IMG/VR virus record: IMGVR_UViG_3300025168_000542
Span: 1 to 26,886 of that record
DNA length: 26,886 nucleotides
Origin: a virus
Reading direction: 5' to 3' (one strand)
In this document: in pieces, positions 20,679-26,886 of the stretch
How the letters are laid out: each line of letters begins with the position of its first letter
How positions within the stretch are numbered: position 1 is the first letter of the stretch
Program-made: the position numbers and the translations under genes
The notes under the pieces: model-generated
What the model saw: only the letters and a program-made list of their open reading frames with translations
What the model was told of the DNA's origin: nothing
Databases searched by the model: none

Positions 20679-21062
20679 ATGTCATTGAGTGACGATGCTT
20701 CTGTTAAGAAGTGGGGTTGTTCAAAATGCCGGGGCGAGGGTTTTGAGGACGGCGATAAATACCGGGAATTTCGCAACTGTGACTCGTCTAAGAATGAGAA
20801 CATTGCTTGGGAATGGATGCCTGGGCTTCGCCGCTGCCCTTGGAGCCAAGCAGATGACGAGACCTGGGAAGCGATCCGGTGGTGGGGCGAGTTTAAAGAG
20901 TTCGGTGTTTTGCCTTGGGGCGGTTCTGATTTGATGGAGCAGCCTGCTTACGTTTTAGAAGTTTTTAATCTTTGCACAGAGATTAAAAACGTTTTTCATG
21001 GCGAGATGTCTAAGAAAGAGAAGAGTCAATGGCAGAAAACCGCAAAATCGGGATCTCGTTAA
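20679..21062 (+). CDS. Tail assembly chaperone extension (gpT part of GT)
   Basis: 127 codons from an internal ATG, but best read as the T-part of a frameshift fusion starting at 20661 (133 residues after the slip). Weak ribosome site before the ATG agrees. It is Trp- and Cys-rich: a likely zinc pair CSKC near the start, RNCD and RRCPW further on. A later motif, GVLPWGGSDLMEQPAYVLEVF, resembles the 'LPxxGGLxDQPxxLxE' pattern seen in gpT-like extensions. It overlaps the tape measure gene by 34 bp. Role: holds the tape measure while the tail tube polymerises. Confidence 0.75.
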   Translation: MSLSDDASVKKWGCSKCRGEGFEDGDKYREFRNCDSSKNENIAWEWMPGLRRCPWSQADDETWEAIRWWGEFKEFGVLPWGGSDLMEQPAYVLEVFNLCTEIKNVFHGEMSKKEKSQWQKTAKSGSR

Positions 21063-23059
21063 TCCTCGAAGACAAAATGTCGGCCGCCGTCGACAAGACC
21101 GCCAAAACTATCGGCAAGGTTTCCAAAGCTGCGGACACTGCTAGAGCAAAAGCCGCAAAAGTCGCCGACACAATTAAAAAATGGGCTAAACTTTTAATGC
21201 CTATCGGACTGGTCACGGCTGCAATAACGGGGGTAGGAGCAGCCGCGTTTATGCTAACTAAAAAAGTAGCTACTGCCGGTGACGCAATGATTAAAGGTGC
21301 GCAACGTCTAACACTTAGCACAGACGCCTATCAAAAATTCAACCACGTTATGCAAATCAGCGGAACGAGTATGGAAGAGCAAAAAGGATCCATGACCCGA
21401 TTTGCAAGAACCGCCCGTGACGCATCGAACGGTGTAAAAGTTGCTGAAGAAGCCTTTGATAGATTAAACGTAAGCGTTAAAAATAACGACGGCTCTTTTA
21501 AAAGCACCGAACAGCTTATGTATGAGGTTTCGGATTCGTTTAAAGAGATGCCACCGACTGTAGAGAAATCCGCTCTAATGATGGACATGTTTGGTCGGTC
21601 GGGGGCGTCGCTTGCTCAAATGATGAATTTAGGTTCCGGCGGCATGAAAGAGCTTGGTAAGGATGCCGAAAGACTTGGCGGGATTATGAAAGAATCCGCC
21701 GCTAAGAAGTCGGAAGAGTTTGTAGACGCTCTAACGCGCCTAAACACTGCTGTCGGCGGTGTTACTCGATCGATGGGCGAAACCATGCAGCCTATGTTTA
21801 CTCGCGTTATGGAGTCCATGGCGAACTCTGTGGTGGATTTAAAAGGGGCCTATGCGCCGGTCTTCCAGGGGCTTGTTGATTTTGCTTCGCAAGCTGCGCA
21901 GGCCGTTGTCCCAACTCTTGGCTTCCTTGCTAAAGCCTTTGTGGGTTTTGGAACCGTTGTTATGCAGGCATGGAAGGCTTTGCAAATTGGTCTGAACAGT
22001 ATTGTTTCAGGCTGGATTCAGATGTTTAATATTTTGATAGAGCAATCGAATAAGTGGTTAGGAACCGATTACACGCCTATCATGGACAGCTTCGGGATCG
22101 TTGCTAATGAGCTGGGCGAGGATATGGGCAATATCCAAGAAGCCTCCAACCAGACAATGAAAGCCATTGATAACATTGGTGACGCTATTTTAAACACTGG
22201 CAAAAAACTACACGTCACAACGCCCATTGCTGAAAAGGCGCGGGACGCTGTGAAGGGGTTGGGCAAGGCCACTAAACAGCTCACGGACGAAGAATTGAAA
22301 AATATGGCTGCTTTGGAAAAAAGCAGAAAAAAGAGAAAAGAAGCCGCCGAAGAGAAGGTTAAGCAGTTTAAAGAGGATCAGGAAAACTATCGCATTAAAA
22401 TAGCGATCAAGCTTACCAAGGAGCTAGAGGCTGCGGATGAAAAGCGCCAAAAGGCCCGCAAAGCGGCGCATAAAGAGGCTATAAAAGAAGCCGAGGTTCA
22501 CGCCAAAGCCTATCTTCAAATAGGAAATACCATAGGCGAATCTTTCACGGACGGTTTCTCGAATGCCGAAGAGGGGCAAAATAAATTCCACGAAGGCCTG
22601 AAAAAAATGGGGCACGATACTATCATGCAGGCTCTGGACATTATGCAGACTCAAATTACTGCACACGCAGCTACGGGCGCAGCGGCAGCAGCAGCTAATA
22701 CAGCGGGCATACCTCTTATCGGTCCCATGTTAGCGGCAGCGGCGGGTGCTGCGATGTTTGGTTTAATTAAGGGGTTTATCTCTTACGGAATGGGCTCAAT
22801 TCCCGGCATGGCTGAGGGTGGTTTTGTTACTGGCGGTTCACCGAATCAAGACTCGGTGCCACGAATGCTTATGCCGGGCGAATACGTTATGTCTAAGCGC
22901 GAAGTAGCAAACGGTCGTGCGGATGGTGTAAAAGGCGGCCAAACTGTAAACGTCCAAATATCTTCGAGCTTGCCACCGGGACGCGCCGAAATGAAAAAGT
23001 TTGTTCGCAGAAATATAGTGCCCGCTTTGCGCGAACTAAAAACTCAAGGGATGTTCTAA
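21029..23059 (+). CDS. Tape measure protein
   Basis: 676 residues; ATG overlaps the chaperone gene by 34 bp. It is the longest tail gene before the tip proteins. Hydrophobic stretch at about 54-76 (LLMPIGLVTAAITGVGAAAFML), long helical middle with charged coiled-coil segments (about 400-500, KKRKEAAEEKVKQFKEDQENY and following), and a second hydrophobic part at about 548-590. The C-terminal AEGGFVTGGSPNQDSVPRML and MPGEYVMSKREV is the standard tape-measure ending. At roughly 1.5 angstrom per residue it predicts a tail near 100 nm, hence a siphovirus. Confidence 0.95.
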   Translation: MAENRKIGISLILEDKMSAAVDKTAKTIGKVSKAADTARAKAAKVADTIKKWAKLLMPIGLVTAAITGVGAAAFMLTKKVATAGDAMIKGAQRLTLSTDAYQKFNHVMQISGTSMEEQKGSMTRFARTARDASNGVKVAEEAFDRLNVSVKNNDGSFKSTEQLMYEVSDSFKEMPPTVEKSALMMDMFGRSGASLAQMMNLGSGGMKELGKDAERLGGIMKESAAKKSEEFVDALTRLNTAVGGVTRSMGETMQPMFTRVMESMANSVVDLKGAYAPVFQGLVDFASQAAQAVVPTLGFLAKAFVGFGTVVMQAWKALQIGLNSIVSGWIQMFNILIEQSNKWLGTDYTPIMDSFGIVANELGEDMGNIQEASNQTMKAIDNIGDAILNTGKKLHVTTPIAEKARDAVKGLGKATKQLTDEELKNMAALEKSRKKRKEAAEEKVKQFKEDQENYRIKIAIKLTKELEAADEKRQKARKAAHKEAIKEAEVHAKAYLQIGNTIGESFTDGFSNAEEGQNKFHEGLKKMGHDTIMQALDIMQTQITAHAATGAAAAAANTAGIPLIGPMLAAAAGAAMFGLIKGFISYGMGSIPGMAEGGFVTGGSPNQDSVPRMLMPGEYVMSKREVANGRADGVKGGQTVNVQISSSLPPGRAEMKKFVRRNIVPALRELKTQGMF

Positions 23060-23060
23060 G

Positions 23061-24209
23061 ATGGCTTATTCGGCGGCAGCGCTTAGCAGTGCGGAGACTG
23101 CGGGATTTACTAACGACAAACCGTTAATGGCGTCGCAGAGCGCTAACGTTGCCACCTCTAGCAGTCATTGGACTTTTACGGGTTCGGGGGCGGATACTGA
23201 TAAAACGTTGGCCAGTGCGCCAGCAGTTCGCGCACATGACGACATTGGCGCATTTACAACCGAGCCCACAAATATATCCCAAACCATAACAGCAGCCACA
23301 AAAACGAATCCTTGTGTTGTAACGTCTAACGGTCATGGGCTTGTTAACGGGGATAAGGTTTTTATAACCGACGTCGGGGGCATGACGCAGCTAAATAACC
23401 TAGAGTATGAGGTCACGAATAAATCGACTAACACTATAGATTTGCTGGGCATTAACGCTACGTCGGGCTATGACACGTACACTGGCGGTGGCAAAGTAAC
23501 ATCCGTCAAGTTTTACAATTTCTTCTTCACTACGGGAGACGAAATAAGCTTCGACACTTTGTGCGTTTTGGGACACAACCTAAACTCCATCGGGGCGGTT
23601 AGTGTTTCATTAGAAATTGCAGACAATAGTGCTTATAGCTCGAACTTAAAAGAGATAGCACAATACACTATTTCAGGGACAACCGATAACCGCATACTCT
23701 TTACAAATTTGAATAGCGAAGGCGGTTCAAACACGTATAGCGCGACCGGCACTGCTCAACGATATTCGAGCGTTGCTTATGTTCGTCTTAAAATTGTTCA
23801 CGCGGGGGCAACCGCTCCAAAAGTGGGCGAGATATTTTTAGGTACTAGATACCAACTATCAAGAAACCCTAACGTGCCTTGGAATAATAAAGACGAGCAC
23901 AGCGAAATTTCGGATTTTGTAAGCCAAAACGGTATCATTCAAAGGTATGTTTTTTATCGCGGGCAAGCTGTTAGATCGGTAGAAATGTCTCTAGGGTCAA
24001 GTTCGAATATTGCGGTCGTGGACGATTGGTACAACGCTATTCACGAAGGCACCCGTTCGTTTCTTTGGATTGATACGCCTAGTTCTGGTGCCGAATGCAG
24101 ACTTATGATTCTGGACTCTGCCGACCTTGTTTTTCCTTTGGCCGGTCCTTTTGAAAGAAATTTATCTTTTACGATGCGGGAGCAACCGCCTTACTTATCG
24201 AGGGAATAA
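23061..24209 (+). CDS. Distal tail protein with FCCH-like domain
   Basis: 382 residues. Follows the tape measure gene by 1 bp. Residues about 92-140 (NGHGLVNGDKVFITDVGGMTQLNNLEYEVTN region) are an FCCH-like domain similar to that in the tail tube protein at 18851. Before and after it are beta-rich segments (FTGSGADTDKTLASAP; YSSVAYVRLKIVHAGATAPKVGEIFLG; RYVFYRGQAVRSVEMSLGSSS). Its place between the tape measure and the tip fits a Dit-like distal tail component. Its stop is directly followed by the next ATG. Confidence 0.75.
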   Translation: MAYSAAALSSAETAGFTNDKPLMASQSANVATSSSHWTFTGSGADTDKTLASAPAVRAHDDIGAFTTEPTNISQTITAATKTNPCVVTSNGHGLVNGDKVFITDVGGMTQLNNLEYEVTNKSTNTIDLLGINATSGYDTYTGGGKVTSVKFYNFFFTTGDEISFDTLCVLGHNLNSIGAVSVSLEIADNSAYSSNLKEIAQYTISGTTDNRILFTNLNSEGGSNTYSATGTAQRYSSVAYVRLKIVHAGATAPKVGEIFLGTRYQLSRNPNVPWNNKDEHSEISDFVSQNGIIQRYVFYRGQAVRSVEMSLGSSSNIAVVDDWYNAIHEGTRSFLWIDTPSSGAECRLMILDSADLVFPLAGPFERNLSFTMREQPPYLSRE

Positions 24210-26886
24210 ATGGCAGGATCTCCATCAGCCGCATGGCTTCTTGAAATGCGAAAAGGCACGGTTGAGCCCGTTGTCCATTGCTCTATTGCGCTTAGCGGTA
24301 CGACAATGGATTTCCACAACTGGACTTGTGGGGGTTTGGATAGCACGGTTACTGGCGACCCTTTACTGAGCGACATGGCTTCCGTTAGCCAGCAGACTGA
24401 TCCAGTTGTAAGAAGCACTCAAATGTCTGAGGTTACGCTCACTCTTACAGACGACGGTAAAATTCGAGGGCTGGCGGACACTCAGACCCTTTATAATTCG
24501 ACAGTCACCATCAAACTAGGGACGGCTAATTTAGCACTCTCTGACTTCGTGGTTATTTTCAAAGGTCCCATAATAAGAATTCACCCAACGCCTGGGCAGG
24601 TCCTTTTAAAAGTGGCTGACATGGGTTCTTTAATTTACGAGAAAAGAAGCCGGAGAACTTATTACAGCGCTCACCCTTTTGAAGTTATGAAACAAATGTT
24701 GCTTGATTCGGGTGTTGTTGTTGGGGATATCCACACGGCAAGTTTTACGCCGTCAAACTACTCTGATGACATTTCGCATTACTGTTATAGCTCGAAACAA
24801 TATTACACGGGCGGCGAACATATTAGCAGCAAAACTCATTGGAGATACGATTACGGTGGGATTTTAACTCTAGATAATTCAGCTTTTCTTATTTTGGATT
24901 GTCGCGATTTTGTCGATGAGACTTTGGCTTTGACACGAACTTCCATGTTTATTGACACGGACGGCAAGGTCAAGCTTCAGCATTATAACTCCTCGAACGC
25001 TATTGTTAAGCATTTCACTGCTGACGAATATAGCGAATTTTCCCAGTTGGAAGAAGACGTCCAAATATACAATGAAATTGAATGCCAAATGGTTAACAAC
25101 AAAGGTCAGTTGTTTACTCGGCAGGATAACGCCTCGATAACTAGAAACGCAAAGCAGCCGTTGCAAATAGACTCTTCGTATCTTTCCCCAGTAACTGGCA
25201 AAGTAAGAAAACAACCGGGCGGCAATCCCGGAGCGTCAGATCAAGTTTTAGGTTTTTGCGGGACGAGAAATTTGGTTGCGGGTGTTTCGGGCGACGAGTC
25301 AATAACTGCTGACAGGCCTTGTTATTGGATGAACCGGTGCGAAATCTTTAAAGGCACTGCGGCGCTTACTTACGATGGGTGGGTTCAGGGCAATCAATAC
25401 ACAACGCACGATCGCTTTATAGACGACGACGGCGACCTGACTAGCGACTTTTTTGTAGGCCCGGTCCAAGTTACTTTAAACGGTATGGCGACGCGCCCTT
25501 TTGCGGGCAACCAAGCCGACATCGATAATAGCGAGCATTACGTTTATGACGTAACCATATTATACGATTTTGCTAGTTACGTTTTAGAGAGGTTTTCGCA
25601 CTCTGCCCCGAAAATTCAATTCAACTTGAGCATTGAATACGCCTATCTTGAGATCGGCGATTTTATATCCCTCGACAACGATGTTTTTCTTTCCACCGAG
25701 CTTGATTTAAACGGTCTCGATTCTGCCGTAAAATTTGAAATTACTCAGAAAGAAATTACGCCCTTGGGCAGTGACGTGGGTGTCTCGCTTACTTGCGTTT
25801 ACGCAACCCAGACCTCTCCACCTACAAGAACCCTCGCAGACGAGATCGGGGATATGTACAAAATTATGAGCCCCAGTGCTCTTCAAAGCGACATAGATTT
25901 AGGCGTTATGGCTAACTCGGTTATCGGTGGAGGGCTTGAGCTGGGTCTCGGCTCAGGGCTTGATGGTACGGTTAGTGAGGGCATCGGCGCATCCGCTTCG
26001 GGTTGGATGCGGCAAATTCCCCCGGACGTGACCTTTAGGGCAGTCGCTAACAGGGATAATTATATCGGGATTGACGGAATCACGGGTACGATTAGCGTTA
26101 TGTCAGGGCCTTTGGGGGGCAGCGAGCCGCCTTTGAAATCTAACGAGATTCGCCTTGGAAAAGTTGTTTCGGGGGCTAGTTCGTTAAGTTCAGCAGTTGA
26201 TTTAAGACAATTTGGGATTGCTTCTGTAAACCAGATCGATCCCTTGGCCGTTGCTCCGGGTCTTTTTAATCTTTGGAACAATAGTTTCGACATCTGGCCC
26301 AACACAGCCGAAACGCCTCCGGGTTGGGATTATGATCAAGGCGTGATCTTAACCGATTTTGAAAGAAGCTCGACGGCTCACAATAGTGTCCATTCACTAA
26401 AGACTTTAAACACAGCAACCAACGTTCGTTTTAACTCTAGAAAATTTCCCGTCGATCCTAATAAAAGTTATGACGCCTCTGTTTATCTTCAGACGTCGGC
26501 GGCTTTTGCATTAAGAATGGATGTTTATTGGTACAAAGCCGATCGGACAGCTTCGAGCGTTACCGCAAGCGTTATTATTACGAATGCCAACCTGTCTTCG
26601 ACGGGGGCTTGGCACCAGAAAAACTCGATTGTCACTCCGCCTTCAGATGCTGCTTATGGGAAGTTCGTTTTGTTTCGTGCGGCGAGTCCCGGCGGTGTGG
26701 GTTATTTTGACGATTTAAAATTTCGTGAAGTGCCTGCCGGATTTCGAGCTAAGACGCCTTCAGCGGGGGGCGGGACCAGTATTGCAAAGGACACTGATAC
26801 AGCAATTGTCTTCACTGCCGAAACGCACGACTACGGCGGGGTCTATACAACGTCGGGGGGCTCCGCTGGACGGTTTACAGCGCCCG
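24210..26886 (+). CDS. Tail tip / fibre protein, 3' truncated at the window edge
   Basis: Open without a stop from the ATG at 24210 to the end: at least 892 codons. Begins AGSPSAAWLLEMRKGTVEPVV. Residues about 1-690 are a tip/hub-like region with regular beta strands (SMFIDTDGKVKLQHYNSS, FSQLEEDVQIYNEIECQMV). From about residue 687 comes a carbohydrate-binding-module-like part (NLWNNSFDIWPN, GWDYDQG, SYDASVYLQTSAAFALRMDVYWY, VGYFDDLKF). From about 848 a C1q-like domain starts (AIVFTAETHDYGGVYTTS), cut by the window edge. The last two domains suggest host receptor binding. The gene has no stop in view, so length and C-terminus are unknown. Confidence 0.85.
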   Translation, partial: MAGSPSAAWLLEMRKGTVEPVVHCSIALSGTTMDFHNWTCGGLDSTVTGDPLLSDMASVSQQTDPVVRSTQMSEVTLTLTDDGKIRGLADTQTLYNSTVTIKLGTANLALSDFVVIFKGPIIRIHPTPGQVLLKVADMGSLIYEKRSRRTYYSAHPFEVMKQMLLDSGVVVGDIHTASFTPSNYSDDISHYCYSSKQYYTGGEHISSKTHWRYDYGGILTLDNSAFLILDCRDFVDETLALTRTSMFIDTDGKVKLQHYNSSNAIVKHFTADEYSEFSQLEEDVQIYNEIECQMVNNKGQLFTRQDNASITRNAKQPLQIDSSYLSPVTGKVRKQPGGNPGASDQVLGFCGTRNLVAGVSGDESITADRPCYWMNRCEIFKGTAALTYDGWVQGNQYTTHDRFIDDDGDLTSDFFVGPVQVTLNGMATRPFAGNQADIDNSEHYVYDVTILYDFASYVLERFSHSAPKIQFNLSIEYAYLEIGDFISLDNDVFLSTELDLNGLDSAVKFEITQKEITPLGSDVGVSLTCVYATQTSPPTRTLADEIGDMYKIMSPSALQSDIDLGVMANSVIGGGLELGLGSGLDGTVSEGIGASASGWMRQIPPDVTFRAVANRDNYIGIDGITGTISVMSGPLGGSEPPLKSNEIRLGKVVSGASSLSSAVDLRQFGIASVNQIDPLAVAPGLFNLWNNSFDIWPNTAETPPGWDYDQGVILTDFERSSTAHNSVHSLKTLNTATNVRFNSRKFPVDPNKSYDASVYLQTSAAFALRMDVYWYKADRTASSVTASVIITNANLSSTGAWHQKNSIVTPPSDAAYGKFVLFRAASPGGVGYFDDLKFREVPAGFRAKTPSAGGGTSIAKDTDTAIVFTAETHDYGGVYTTSGGSAGRFTAP

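Overview
This is a stretch of a tailed bacteriophage genome (Caudoviricetes). It is probably a long-tailed siphovirus, because a 676-codon tape-measure gene is present and no contractile sheath or baseplate wedge genes are seen. Both edges cut through genes, so it is part of a larger genome. The host cannot be read from the sequence. The leftward promoters have near-consensus sigma70 boxes and most starts carry GGAG-type ribosome sites, so the host is a bacterium with ordinary initiation signals.

Region 1 (1-3424, minus strand) is an early or accessory block of small genes. Six are ordinary cassette genes of 67 to 269 codons (158-3332); a seventh starts at 67 and runs off the left edge. Each of the seven sits behind a near-identical ~75-85 bp cassette made of an A-rich tract, a -35 TTGCAT box, a 17 bp spacer, a -10 TATAAT box and a GGAG ribosome site. 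A palindrome (TTGCA-N5-TGCAA, perfect 7+1+7 in one copy) overlaps each -35 box, so the set looks like one co-regulated regulon built from interchangeable cassettes. An eighth leader has lost its promoter and has a Rho-independent terminator in its place. It precedes two tiny overlooked genes (33 and 38 codons). A 319 bp gene-free stretch (1787-2105) holds GC-rich repeats and a cluster of 12-16 bp palindromes of the type CCYACRYGTRGG.

Region 2 (3470-4315, plus strand) is a divergent gene. It encodes a MerR/excisionase-like helix-turn-helix followed by 13 tandem 10-13 residue repeats. The same CCYACRYGTRGG palindrome is embedded in most of these repeats. A 7-bp-arm inverted repeat overlaps its start codon.

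Region 3 (4327-8061, plus strand) is a tightly overlapped operon for 7-deazaguanine DNA modification: ParB-like protein, DpdA (DNA guanine transglycosylase), QueC, QueD, QueE and FolE. FolE, QueD, QueE and QueC together make preQ0 from GTP, and DpdA would put it into phage DNA. No QueF, amidotransferase-QueC fusion or DpdC-like gene is present, so the predicted base is 7-cyano-7-deazaguanine (dPreQ0), a known anti-restriction modification. The free-standing ParB domain fused by a GTGA overlap to dpdA is the most interesting part of this operon.

Region 4 (8063-26886, plus strand) is a head-to-tail late module in canonical order: small and large terminase, Mu F-like head morphogenesis protein, DUF935-like portal, a 777-codon multidomain prohead protease (duplicated phage domain, uracil-DNA-glycosylase-like domain, XkdF-like protease), Glu-rich scaffold, decoration protein, major capsid protein, connector and tail-completion proteins, tail tube protein, tail assembly chaperones joined by an A_AAA_AAA -1 frameshift, tape measure, distal tail protein, and a >892-codon tail-tip protein that runs off the right edge with a C1q-like start at its C-terminus. 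No integrase, lysis or replication genes were recognised.
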